This document shows, piece after piece, positions 32,995 to 42,950 of a stretch of DNA of 64,000 nucleotides. The stretch covers positions 1,240,001 to 1,304,000 of the forward strand of contig CANXME010000520.1 of assembly GCA_948144175.1 (NCBI GenBank). The letters are read 5' to 3'. The position numbers and the translations under genes are program-made. The stretch is from Closterium sp. NIES-65 (taxonomy: Eukaryota > Streptophyta > Zygnematophyceae > Desmidiales > Closteriaceae). Positions within the stretch are counted from its first letter, which is position 1; each line of letters starts with the position of its first letter. Below the pieces are notes generated by a model. The model was not told the DNA's origin, did not search any database, and saw only the letters and a program-made list of their open reading frames with translations.

Positions 32995-33786
32995 GAGGAC
33001 GGCAACGGCATGCTGCTCGTCTCGGCGGCTGGGGAGGTGCTCAGCCGGGCGACGTACTCCAGGCGAGTCCTATGCACCGACCTGCGTCCCTGCACCACGA
33101 CGTCGACGTCGCCTACGCCGGAGGTCGTGGCCCTGCGGGCGATCGTCTCGAAGACGAAGTCGACGCCGGACCGGATGCACGCGAGGCTGGCGCACGTCAG
33201 CATGGACACCATTAGAAGCTTGGCGGAGCACGAGGTCGCCATTGGGCTGGACCTCAAGTCGGCGATGGGCGCCGACTCACCGTGTGTCTCGTGCGTTGGC
33301 GGGAAGCTGGCGCGGCACACCTTCCCCGACCAAGGCTCCGACGCCGACGACGTGCTGGCCGTCGTGCACATGGACCTGTGCGGGCCGTTCGGCGTGGCTG
33401 CCAAGGACGGCAGCCTGTACTTCCTACTGCTGAAGGACCGCAAGACCCGCTTTGTGTGGGTGAGGACGGTCGCCAAGAAGTCGGACGTGCTGCTGGAGTT
33501 CCAGAAGTGGCTGGTGTTGGTGGAGAGGCAGACGAAGAAGTCGGTGCTGATGCTGCGCTCGGACCGAGGAGGGGAGTTCCTCGGGAAGAAGTTCACCGAC
33601 TTCGTGGACGGACAGGGGATCGTCCACGACCTGACCTGCCCGTACACCCCGCAGCAGAACGGCATGGCGGAGAGAGAGATGCGGACGGTGGTGGAGTCGG
33701 TGCGGACGATGCTGCTGCACATGGGCGTGCAGCACCACTGGTGGCACCTCGCTCTGCGGCAGGCCGTCTGGGTCCGCAAACGATAG
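32995..33786 (+). pseudogene. H integrase (C-terminal part missing)
   Basis: Same frame as gag. Shows the pre-integrase region (HARLAHVSMDTI, CVSCVGGK) and the catalytic core with HMDLCGPFG, LRSDRGGEF and QQNGMAERE (D, D, E). It ends at RQAVWVRKR then TAG (33784-33786). Copia integrases normally run on for another 150 or more residues with a WG..F..FLGY region; none is found in the 33787-33947 gap, so a deletion is likely there, and the frame changes across it. Confidence 0.82.
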
Positions 33787-33947
33787 GGGAGGGATTGAAG
33801 TCGACGTCGATAGGGGAGGAGCAGGTCGAGGAGCAGCAGCCGACCGGGGAGCAGGCAGCAGTGAAGCCGACCACGGAGCAGTCGGCAACCAGACAGTCGG
33901 CAGGGTAGCCGACCACAGGGGAGAGGTCATCCAGGACGTCGATCGAG

Positions 33948-35816
33948 GTGCAGCGAGACGACGAGGGCAGTGAAGATGGTGACGAAGGAGGGGACGCCGA
34001 GGTGTCCACCAAGAGTGACGTGGTGGAGGTTCGGCCGGAACCCCGGAAGTCAGGCCGAGTTCGGAGGCCACCCGACTTCTTCGTCCCCGCTGCCTTCACC
34101 ACGGTGTACGACGTGGACGACGACGACAACTTGGCGTATGACGATGCCGAGGAGGATGAGGAGTTTCCGGAGCTCGACCCCGACATGCAGGCCGACCCAG
34201 AGCACCGTTGGGACATCTCGACGATGACGGTGAAGGAGGCGTTGGCAAGCTGGAAGGGCCCGGTGGTGAAGGCCGCCATGGAGGAGGAGATCCGCAGCCT
34301 CATCAACATGGACACGTGGGAGCTAGTCGAACGCCCGCCAGGGGTGAACGTCATGAAGAACCGGTGGGTGTTGACGACGAAGTACCACATCGACGACACC
34401 GTCGAGCGCGAGAAGGCGAGGCTGGTCGTGAAGGGCTTCACGCAGGTGTACGGCGCCGACTATGACGAGACGTTCGCGCCGGAGGGCAGCTACGTCACGC
34501 TGAGGATCTTCCTCAGCATCGTTGCCGTCCTCAACCTCAACCTGATGCAGCTCGACATGAAGAATGCCTTCTTGCAGAGCAAGCTCGACCGGGTGCTCTA
34601 CATGTCCCAGCCGGACTACTTCAACGACGGAACCGGCCGGGTGTGCAAGCTGCTGAAGAGCCTGTACGGCCTGAAGCAGTCGCCGCTGTTGTGGTACTTG
34701 GCGCTCAACGACGTGCTGATCGACGCCGGGTGGAAGAAGAGCCAGGTCGACGAGGCTCTCTACTTTAAGGTCGGCATGGACGGAGTGGCCTGCTGGGTGC
34801 TGGTCTACGTCGACGACCTGCTCGCCGCCAGCAGCAGCACCGAGATGCTGAAGGAGCTGAAGGAGCTGCTGGAGTCCGCCTTCAAGCTGCGTGAGATCTC
34901 GCCGGTGCAGAAGAACCTTGGGCTGGAGATCGTCCGCGACAGGTCGGCGGGGAAGCTGCAGCTGCACCAGCAGGGCTACGCCGACAAGCTGCGTAGGCGT
35001 TTCATCGACGAGGAACAGACCGGGCGCACCCCGAAGACGCCGGTCTCGGTCGACGCCTACGCCGAGCTCACCTTCGACGACGAGGAGGCACAGGAGCGAC
35101 AGGAGGAGGAGTACCGGCAGAAGGTCGGCTCGCTGCAGTTCGCGGCGACGACGACAAGGCCAGACCTTGCCTTCGCCTGCAGCAAGCTGGGGAGCAGTCT
35201 CACGGTGAGGAGCGACCAGCACTGGCGCGAGGTCGACCGCTGCCTCGCCTACCTCGCCAACACGCGTGACACCGCCCTGGAGTTCGGTAGTGGACTTGAG
35301 TCGCTGGAGCTGCTCGGCTACGTGGACGCCGACGACGCCGGTGACAAGCAGAACAGGACGAGCACGGGCGGCTACGTGTTCGTCTACGGAGGGGCCGCGG
35401 TCTCCTGGTCGAGCTAGCGCATCAAGTGCGCGACGTTGTCATTGACCGAGTCGGAGTACGTGGCGGCCACGGAAGCCGGAAAGTAGGGACGTGGACTTCG
35501 CTTCCTCCTCGCAGAGTTCCAGCAGCTAAATGCTGGGAAGCCAACCGTCCTTCGGGTGGACAACAAGTCGGCCATCACAGTCGCCGAGGGCATGGGGTTG
35601 ACAGGCAACCTCAAGCACATGGAGCGGCGACAGGCCTAGCTGCAGCACATGGTGAAGCGCGGGAAGTTCTCGCTGAGGTACATCCCGACCACCGAGCAGC
35701 CGGCCGACTTCCTGACGAAGGCGCTGCACTATCCAGCCTTCAACCGGTGCTCCGTCGCTATCGGCCAGGTACGCTTGGCCGACGTGGGCGACAAAGCTGA
35801 CGAGGTGCAGCAGTAG
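33948..35816 (+). pseudogene. H reverse transcriptase and RNase H, three TAG stops
   Basis: Starts in an acidic linker (DDDDNLAYDDAEEDEEFPE) and continues with WKGPVVKAAMEEEI, NRWVLTTKYHID, ARLVVKGFTQVYG, LDMKNAFLQSKLD, LKSLYGLKQSPLLWY, VYVDDLLAASSS (polymerase active site near 34803-34818), then RNase H with VDADDAGDK, TESEYVAATEA and VDNKSAI. TAG codons at 35415-35417, 35484-35486 and 35637-35639 interrupt an otherwise single frame that ends at the natural stop 35814-35816 (DEVQQ). The polymerase core is intact as sequence. Confidence 0.87.
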
Positions 35817-35933
35817 GTGCCATGCCCTCTTGCATGGCTGGTGCGGTGGACGACGTGCTGGGTGTTGGGTGCACGTCGACGAGATTTCTCCGAGGAGTAC
35901 TGCCGTGTGGGCTGGGGGCCCAAGCGTGAACGC

Positions 35934-36417
35934 GGCAGGGGAGTGTCAACGGGAGTTGTGTGTTGGCCCCGTCCTCGCTTGGGCGGGCCGACGTCGTGGT
36001 CGGGTGTGAGGGGAGCAGCCGACGTGCAGCAGTGGGCAAGCTGGTTGACGAGGAGGTCGACCTGCACTGGGGCCACTGCACGGGCGCCGACTTCAGGGTG
36101 GCGCCGACTTTAGGGAGGTCGACCTGGGAGGTCGACCTGCGGAGGACATCAACTTGGTGACGTCAACTTGGGGCAGCCAACCATGCTGCGCTGGCAGTCG
36201 ACCGACCTGAATGTTTGCTCTGATGTAGTCTTGCCATGCCAACTTCATTGTACCATTGTTGTCTACTTTCTCTAGTGAAACTCTTGCCAAATTACCTTGT
36301 GAACTATCAAGTAGTGTGTGCACTAGGAAAACGACTTAGGACCAACGAATGCAGAGATCACACGAGCACCCATGCCTAGCCCGTAGTCTAGCTCCCGTTG
36401 TAGTAGTTATCTCCGCA
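35934..36417 (+). repeat. H polypurine tract and 3' LTR (short form)
   Basis: GGCAGGGGAG (35934-35943) precedes a 474-bp LTR. At GGGGCAGCC/AACCATGCTG it jumps over the 691 bp present in the 5' LTR. The jump could be a deletion here or an expansion in the other LTR. Confidence 0.82.
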
Positions 36418-37760
36418 GTGCTGGCAGCGCACCTGTGGGGGAGGGGCGGGGTTGGCGCACGGGGGTGGGAGCTGGGGAGGGGGAGGGGGAGTGGGGGCAG
36501 CAGGGGGAGGTGCGGGTGGTTTGGGGGGCGCCAGGATTGGTGGTTCCAATGGAGCCACGCTGTCTGCTCTGCATGCCAACCTGCCCGCTGTTAGAGCGTG
36601 AGTGATTGCATTGCAATCTGAAAGTCATGCCAAGCCAAGCCTTGCCAGTGAAGTGGGAGGGGGAGGGGGGATAGCAGGGGGAGAAGTGGGTGGTACTGAT
36701 GCTTGCCGACCTGCCTGCACTGCTTGCCGACCTGCCAGCAATGCTTGACGACCTGCCTGCACTACTTGCCGACCCGCCTGCTCTGACAGCGTGAGTGAGA
36801 TCAAGAGCCATCTTTGACACTGCAAGCCTCTTCCTCTTGCATTCCCCGTCCCATGTCCCTTCCTTTCCTTTCCTCAGAGCCATCTCTCCTGCTCAATGTG
36901 TTGAGTTCCTTTTCTGACTGCTATCTGCCGCTTCTCTGCCTGCGTCCTTCCCCCTCCCCCTCCTCTCTCCCTCTCCCATTTGAGGGCCGTCTCGCTCGCT
37001 CAGTGTATCTATTCTCTCATCTCAACCGACTCTACCATCACTCCAACGGCTCCCCCTCGCACCTCCCCTATCCACCCCCTCCGCCCCCTTCTCAGCCCTC
37101 CCCTCCATCTCCCTCATTGGGGGAGGAGGAGGAGGATGTGGGGGAGGAGGGATGGGAGGGGTGGGCTCTGGTGCGAAGGCTAGTTCTTTGGGCTCTAGCA
37201 CCATTAGGAGCAGTACCAGAAGTGCTGCTGCTGCTGCTGCCGCTGCTGCTTCTACTGAGGGGAAATGGTGAGTGGAAGAGGGGGAGGGGCAGGGGGAAAG
37301 GGAGGGACAGCAGCAGGAAGGAGCGGCTTAGGGTTTGGATTGCTAGGGGCGATAGGGGCCAGTATGGGCATGTCCCGAACCGAGACCGCCCGAATCAGTC
37401 AGCTTGGTTCGGCGGTAGGCTTGGGCGGAGGCTCGGGAGGAGGGGATGTGGGGAGGCAGGATGGGGGTGTAGGGGATGGCGTGATGCTCCAGCTGTTAAA
37501 AGCGGCTGAGCTGGAGGGTATCAAACTGCTCATCTCAACGTATCTCCCCTTTGGTGAGAATGCATTCCACTTGTCCTAGCTCACACATTGAAGGCTTTGA
37601 AACGATGGAGGAAAGAGGGTCGGGGTGGTGCTGCCGCAACAGAACTGGAGGGGATTAGACTGCTCGTTTCAACGTATCTCCCCTTCGGTAGGAGATGCGT
37701 CTTCTGCTGGTTCAGAATACCAAAGCCCTTGAGACGAGGGTTGGGAAGTGGAAGGGACAG
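36418..37760 (+). other. Probable exons of an unidentified Gly/Ala-rich host gene
   Basis: Five open stretches each end at a good splice donor: NGATLSALHANLPAVRA before GTGAGT (36598); four LADLPAL-type heptads (36702-36785) before GTGAGT (36791); SSTRSAAAAAAAAASTEGK before GTGAGT (37268); LQLLKAAELEGIKLLISTY before GTGAG (37554); and ATELEGIRLLVSTYLPFG before GTAGG (37688). The last two are diverged copies of one exon about 134 bp apart. I do not recognise the protein. Element H may have split this gene, since the segment left of H also has an open, Gln-rich stretch. Acceptors are less clear, and the exon set is a suggestion only. Confidence 0.35.
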
Positions 37761-37959
37761 TGTGGGCAGCTATTCAGGGCAATTCTCCATGTAAATCAAA
37801 CCCCAATTTCTTCTCTTTCCCTATCCCTCCACCCCCAGTCCCTAATAAAAAATGGTCTTGCTTGCCTGCAGGTCAACCTGTCGACTTCCCCACACCTGCC
37901 ACCATCACCACACTTTGCACCCAACCAGCTACCTACTCTCAAGAACTCTCACCATACCT

Positions 37960-38864
37960 TCACCCGCCTGTTCGCGCTGGTCGCACTAGTCATCGTGTCC
38001 CGCATCCGCGTCCTCGTCCTGTCCCCGGCACTCACCTGATGACGCTTCGTCCTTCCTCTATTCTGCTGTGAGTTCCCCTGCCGTCTCCTCCTGCGTCCTC
38101 CCTTCCTGACAGTCCGAACCCTCAGTCTGACTTGGTTCGTGCTGCTAGTCCTACTGTCACACGTCTTCTAGCCACTGTTGTCACTGACCCTTCATTTGAG
38201 TCTACTGCTGCGTCCGCCCTTGTTACTGAGCTTGTTGACTTTGCTGCCGCTTGTCGTCTTGACTACGCCGCTATTCTTGTTGCTGAGTTTGAGTCTAACT
38301 GTCCTCCGTCCGTCGCGGGTGAGTGTGCTCTTAGCACGGACGTCCTTGAGGATAGGCAAGAGGACTTTGAGTGTCTTGCAACTGCTGTACATTATCTCGT
38401 GTCCATGCAGCTTGCACCTGAGGGAGACCTGGATGCACAGGACATCCCGACCCCGCGCTCTTACGCAGAGGCGATTACGGGTCCCTACTCCTCTCACTGG
38501 CAGACAGCCATGGATGCAGAGATGGCATCCTGTAAGTCCACAGGCACTTACGTCGACGCAGTTCCCCCTCGTGGGGCGAACATAGTCGATGACATGTGAA
38601 TTTTCAGGGTAAAGCGGCCGTCTGGTTCTCCGCCTGTCTTCAAGGCTTATTACATTGCACTAGGCTTTAGTCACCGACAGGGAGTTAACCTCTTCCAGAC
38701 CTTCTTCCCTACCTCGAAGATGACCACTCTTCAGGTGCTGCTGCACATCGCCGCTCACCGTGACTACGAGCTTCACTCTCTTGACTTCAGCACAGCTTTC
38801 TTACAGGGCAGCTTGCATGAGGAGACCTGGCGGCGCCGCCCACCTGGCTTCACTGGGTCGTTTC
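37960..38864 (+). pseudogene. Copia remnant C: linker end and RT N-terminal part
   Basis: Decayed match to the A/B/F/G family: RPVPGTHLMTLRPS, then SPTVTRLLATVVTDPSFEST, LEDRQEDFECL, WKSTGTYVDAVPPRG, and FSTAFLQGSLHEE in the last part, with frameshifts and a TGA at 38596-38598. It stops at PPGFTGS where a gypsy LTR begins. No LTR of its own is visible. It is more diverged from F than B or E are, so it is older or from another family member. Confidence 0.75.
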
Positions 38865-39536
38865 TGTGAGAGGACGTCCCTGTTATAATATTTTCTCACT
38901 ATTATATTTTTCCGTTATCCTATTTTCCCTTTTCTCTGTCAGAATATTATGCTCTAGCCTGTTGTGGGGTGCTCTATAGCGAGTACAACCCTTTTAGGGT
39001 TTGCTATTTGTATCCTCATTCTTGCTAGTGCAAACCCTCTTTTGCCTAACTCTCTCTTGCCTAGCTAAGTAAACCCTAGCTATGGCTCCTCACTATACCT
39101 ACTATTTTGAGATGCTATCAGAGCAGTGTCGCTCCTGGCCTGTGGGCCCGCCTGCTTCCGCTGCCCTACTGTCTGTCGCGCGCCCCGTGGCGTGCGATGT
39201 ACATTTTTTCTTCCCGCCACGCGCTCTGGGCGCGTGGCGGTTTTCTGCCCGCCATGCGCTCGGGACGCGTGGCGGTTTCCGTCAACCCGCGCGCCCGTCC
39301 CCGTCGACCTTCGCGCGGCTCCCCGTCGCCCTTCGCGGCGGCCCCGTCGATCCGCCCGCGGCTCCCCGTCGCCCTTCGCGGCGGCCCCGTCGACCCGCCC
39401 GCGGCTCCCCGTCTACCTTCGCGGCGGCCCCGTCAACCCGCGCGCGGATCCCCGTCGCCCTTCGCGGCGGCCCCGTCGACCCGCGCGCTGCCCCCGGGGA
39501 CCTATGCGCTCGTCCCTGTCGACCCACGCGTCGCCC

Positions 39537-39574
<38 letters not shown>

Positions 39575-40842
39575 CCGACACACCTGAGTCTGCTTACCGC
39601 ACACCTGAGTTCGCTTCCCGCACACTTGTGCACGATTCGCGCACACCTGAGGTCGCTTACCGCACACTCAGGGTATGGGGGTGACGGGTATGGGGGTGGC
39701 GGGTGTGTGAGACGTCACCTGCTCCTCCTTCTCCTCTGTCTCCCACTGCTGCAGCTGCCGCTGAGGGGGGTGGGTGTGTGGGAGTCGACGGAGTGGTGCT
39801 AGGGGGTGGGGTGTGAGTGACCCTAGGGGTGCAGTAGGGGGTGTGTGAAATGGGGGTGGGATAGTTTGGGGAGGTTGAAGGGGGTGGCCGCCGAGAAGCC
39901 AGCAGCTCCAGTCGCCCGTGAGACCGTTGCGCCAGTCGCCCGTGAGCTCGTTGCGCCAGTCGCCCGTGAGCCCGTTGCTCCAGTCGCCCGTGAGTCCGTT
40001 GCTCGTCTGCCGCTACTTTTAGTCGCGGAGCCAGTTACTCCAGTAGCCTGTGTGCCAGTTGCTCCAGTTGCCAGTGTGCCAGTTGCTCCAGTTGCCCGTG
40101 TGCCAGTTGCTCCAGTTGCGCCGTGTGCCAGCAGCTTCAGCTGCCGCCCACTACCTCCTCTCCTCTCATAGTCCCTCCTCCACACTAGCCCTCTGCGATA
40201 GCCTCTAGCTTTGCTCATAATTGTGAACTTTAAACTATTGCTTCTTGAACTTGTGCTCAGAATGTGTGGTGATATTGTGATCCACCCTGAGCTTGTACTG
40301 CTGATTACACCCCACTTTGGCTATGGGGGTGTGTCAGAATATTATGCTCTAGCCTGTAGTGGGGTGCTCTATAGCGAGTACAACCCTTTTAGGGTTTGCT
40401 ATTTGTATCCTCATTCTTGCTAGTGCAAACCCTCTTTTGCCTAACTCTCCCTTGCCTAGCTAGGTAAACCCTAGCTATGGCTCCTCACTATACCTACTAT
40501 TTTGAGATTCTCCTCTTTATTTTGGTCTTTATCTCATCTCAATCGGCCTACTATTCCATTTTCTAGAGCCTTCTATTTATTTCTCTTATTTCCTACTTTT
40601 CCCACCGACATACCTATTATATGGCACCGACAGCACCGACAGTGGTGTATACGGTGTAATCTGGGCGTAATCCCAAGCGCCAATAGCCTTGCGTGCTTGT
40701 GCGCACTTGTGATTGTAGTATCGGGAAGGGCGTGTTCCCGAAGGTTCGTTTTATCTCGTTTATCCTTGTATTTTCCGAGTATAAAAATGCCTTGTATTCA
40801 GTTTTAGTGACAAGTTTCGATTGAGAATTTGATCCTGTGACA
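38865..40842 (+). repeat. J 5' LTR, split by element D
   Basis: Starts TGTGAGAGGACGTCCC, ends GATCCTGTGACA; about 402 bp once D and one TTCTC are set aside. A TATA box TATAAAAA is at 40780-40787, so transcription likely starts shortly after. The primer site TTGGTAATCAGAGCC (about 40844) follows within two bases. Confidence 0.65.
38937..40507 (+). mobile_element. Non-autonomous LTR element D (TRIM/LARD-like)
   Basis: Two 176-bp LTRs (38937-39112, 40332-40507), primer site TGCTATCAGAGC (39113), polypurine tract TATGGGGGTG (40322-40331), and target duplication TTCTC (38932-38936, 40508-40512). It has no gag or pol. The interior holds a leader-type GC repeat, a 34-C run (39538-39571) and a repeat of about 21-24 bp reading VAPVARE (39890-40130). 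The last 90 bp before the 3' LTR match the 3' untranslated part of copia B, so it probably borrows the enzymes of that family. LTRs end GAGA and not CA. Confidence 0.85.
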
Positions 40843-40935
40843 CTTGGTAATCAGAGCCGTTCTCATTCGACGACTCTCGGCTAAGCAGCGGTCGCGGAAA
40901 AAATCGCCTCAAAAAACCGCCGGGGGCGACCAATT

Positions 40936-41065
40936 TGTGAAAGTTTAGAAGAGAGAAGAGAGGTTGCACTAGCAAGCAGCAAGATACATATAGGAAACCG
41001 TAAGGGGTTGTACTCGCTATAGAGTACCCCACTGCAGGCTAGAGAACAAAGATAACATTCTGACA
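40936..41065 (-). repeat. Solo LTR of a D-like family in J leader
   Basis: 130 bp, on the plus strand TGTGAAAGTTTAG to CATTCTGACA, flanked by CAATT on both sides (40931-40935, 41066-41070). It shares GTACTCGCTATAGAGTACCCCACT-type sequence with D LTRs. It is what remains after recombination between the LTRs of an inserted element. Confidence 0.82.
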
Positions 41066-41141
41066 CAATTCGACGCCGATTTCTGGTAAGCACCAGTTCC
41101 GCGCTTTTCGAATTAACCCCCTTGCGTGGTTTCTGAACAGG

Positions 41142-42104
41142 ATGGGTTCGCCGGCGACCAACGACGTTACGCAGCAGCTCTTCGCGCAAATCGCCAAGAT
41201 GGAAGCGGAGATGCGAGCGACGAGTGAACGGTCGCGATTGGAGAACGAGCAGCTCCAAAACGAACTGCAGCGCGTTACGCAGCTCCTCTCGACCATGAAC
41301 ATTCCTGCTTCGACGACTTCGCAGCAGTCGCAGCGCCAGTTCGAGGTTCCGAAACTTCGCTCGCCGGAATCGTTCGACCCTAGCGATCGAAAATCCGACG
41401 TCAGGCGGTGGCTCGCGACGATGGAAATTTATTTCGCGGCGATCGGATGGTCGACGACGGAGTACGACGGCACGAAAATTCGTCTCGCGACAACGTTGAT
41501 GCGTAGTCCAGCTCTCGAGTGGCTCGGAAGCAACAGTAGCATTTTCCAGGGCGAAGCCACGTGGCAGCAGTTCCGGGCAGACCTTCTCAAATGTTTTGAG
41601 CCGATTAATTCCACTTATATTGCCCGCGAAAAAATACATCACCATAGGCAATTCGGGAGTGCCGCGCAATACACGCAGCAGATGGAGGAATTTTATCATC
41701 GCATCCCCGGCATTACCAAGGGCGAAAAAATTCAGTCCTACATCGCGGGGTTGAAAACCGACAATCGGCGCCAGGTTGCAGCAGCGAATTGCAGCAGCTA
41801 CAGCGAAATCGTATCGGCCGCGGAGCGTTTTGACTTGGTCAACTCCGGAACACGACGGCCCCACGTCGTCGGATCACGACAAGGGGATCGCTCGGCTTCA
41901 ACCACGTTCGCCGACCCCATGGAAGTCGACAAATTCGACGCGAACTCACGACCTGCAAAAAACAAAACGTTTTGCGAATTTTGCGGCGGAAACGGACATC
42001 GGATTGTCGGCTGTTTTCACATGAAATCTGCACGTGCGGCATTCCGAGCTCGTGGGAGTGACAAAACTAAAGACAAAAAGTCAAAAAACGGATCTTGCCA
42101 GTGA
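41142..42104 (+). CDS. J gag (Ty3/gypsy)
   Basis: 320 codons from MGSPATNDVTQQLFAQ. An N-terminal coiled coil (KMEAEMRATSERSRLENEQ) leads into a retrotrans_gag-type domain (FDPSDRKSDVRRWLATMEIYF, LATTLMRSPALEWLGSN, WQQFRADLLKCFEP, YTQQMEEFYHRIPG, IQSYIAGLK) and a zinc knuckle CEFCGGNGHRIVGC (C-x2-C-x4-H-x4-C). It forms the particle that encloses the element's RNA. The frame is intact. The start follows the nested solo LTR in the leader by 72 bp. Confidence 0.88.
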   Translation: MGSPATNDVTQQLFAQIAKMEAEMRATSERSRLENEQLQNELQRVTQLLSTMNIPASTTSQQSQRQFEVPKLRSPESFDPSDRKSDVRRWLATMEIYFAAIGWSTTEYDGTKIRLATTLMRSPALEWLGSNSSIFQGEATWQQFRADLLKCFEPINSTYIAREKIHHHRQFGSAAQYTQQMEEFYHRIPGITKGEKIQSYIAGLKTDNRRQVAAANCSSYSEIVSAAERFDLVNSGTRRPHVVGSRQGDRSASTTFADPMEVDKFDANSRPAKNKTFCEFCGGNGHRIVGCFHMKSARAAFRARGSDKTKDKKSKNGSCQ

Positions 42105-42709
42105 TTGCGGATCGTGCTGGCGAGGAAAAGCAGATCCGAAAGCGTCAGCGCAATCTGGACCGAATCGAAATTGAAGGACAGCATTGGGCGCGAGATTTGG
42201 AGAATCAAGGGCGAAATCGCAAGCCCCTTGACCGAAATTTGTCAGAGGGATTCGCCGAGGAAAAGAAAACCTCCGCGAAAACAGACTCGACCAAGACGGA
42301 AACTCTCCAATTCGACCCCGGAAAAAAAACAGAATTCGTTAAAGTTATCTTTCAAAGATGCTTTAATGAAGACGGGTGATTTTCGCGGGTCCGGAGCCAT
42401 AAACAAATTCCGGGAAGAACTCCAGAGGAAGCAGACAATTAAAGAAGTGGTACCGGTGCCTACGGAGCTGGGGAAAAAATTAAGGAGTGTGGAAAGGAAT
42501 AGACACTTTCACGGTGTGAACGTCCTCTCCCGGAACCAGCCCAAGACGACACTCCACTCCCCAGGGAAGAAGTCTATGGAGCTGAAGCAGCTAAAGAGGC
42601 AGCTGGGAGTTCAAAAGAAGCTGCGGAAACTCCGAAAACCCCTCCAGGATGCATCCAGTGGATCGCAGGCGTCGACCGGATCCACCCCCTCAGTGTCAAC
42701 CTGTACGGT
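42095..42709 (+). pseudogene. J pol N-terminal leader (truncated)
   Basis: A charged frame overlaps the gag end in another phase (VIADRAGEEKQIRKRQRN to FNEDG), then the charged reading moves to a second phase (GDFRGSGAINKFREELQRKQ to LRKLRKPLQDASS). This looks like the low-conservation start of a gypsy pol with one frameshift near 42350. No protease signature is visible before the cut by E. Confidence 0.5.
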
Positions 42710-42880
42710 TGTCAGAACATTATAGCTTATGCTTTTGTGTAGGCTGTAGTGGGGTAGCCTATATAAGGTACAAACCAATTAGGGTTAGTACTTGTACCCA
42801 ACTCTTTCATACTGCATTCATTCTCGTTCATTTCTCACATGGTATCAGAGCGGTCTTGGGTTCGAATCCCGGTGTATGCA
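42710..42880 (+). promoter_or_regulatory. E LTR, primer site and T-arm-like leader
   Basis: After the primer site the leader reads GGTCTTGGGTTCGAATCCCG. The complement of initiator-Met tRNA would give an AGGTTTCGATCCTGGG-like sequence at about that place. So similarity to the tRNA complement may extend past the acceptor into the T arm with a few extra bases, as seen by eye only. Confidence 0.5.
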
Positions 42881-42950
42881 CATGTTGGCCGTTGCCACTG
42901 TGCTCAGTCCTGGGCCTCCCAGTGTGGGGGGCTGTCACTAGAGCTACACT

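Larger units (their letters stand above)
29938..36417 (+). mobile_element. Ty1/copia element H (second copia family)
   Basis: LTRs start TGTCAACCGGAG and TGTCAACGGGAG and both end GTTATCTCCGCA. They lie at 29938-31102 and 35944-36417, flanked by target duplication GTGCT (29933-29937, 36418-36422). Coding order gag, protease, integrase, RT, RNase H is copia, but neither LTR nor protein closely resembles the A/B/F/G group. GTCGAC is very frequent throughout. All interrupting stops in its frames are TAG. Confidence 0.9.
38865..42709 (+). mobile_element. Ty3/gypsy element J, 5' part
   Basis: LTR (38865-40842, interrupted by D), primer site, leader with a nested solo LTR, gag, and the start of pol. 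It is cut at 42709 by the LTR of E. A gypsy RNase H fragment at 46224-46426 may be its remainder, but the RT between them is missing. Confidence 0.7.

Noticed and set aside
31210-35816. TAG read as an amino acid in element H
   Set aside because: The polymerase core and other element genes use TAG as stop or show CAG-to-TAG against sister copies, so mutation is simpler.
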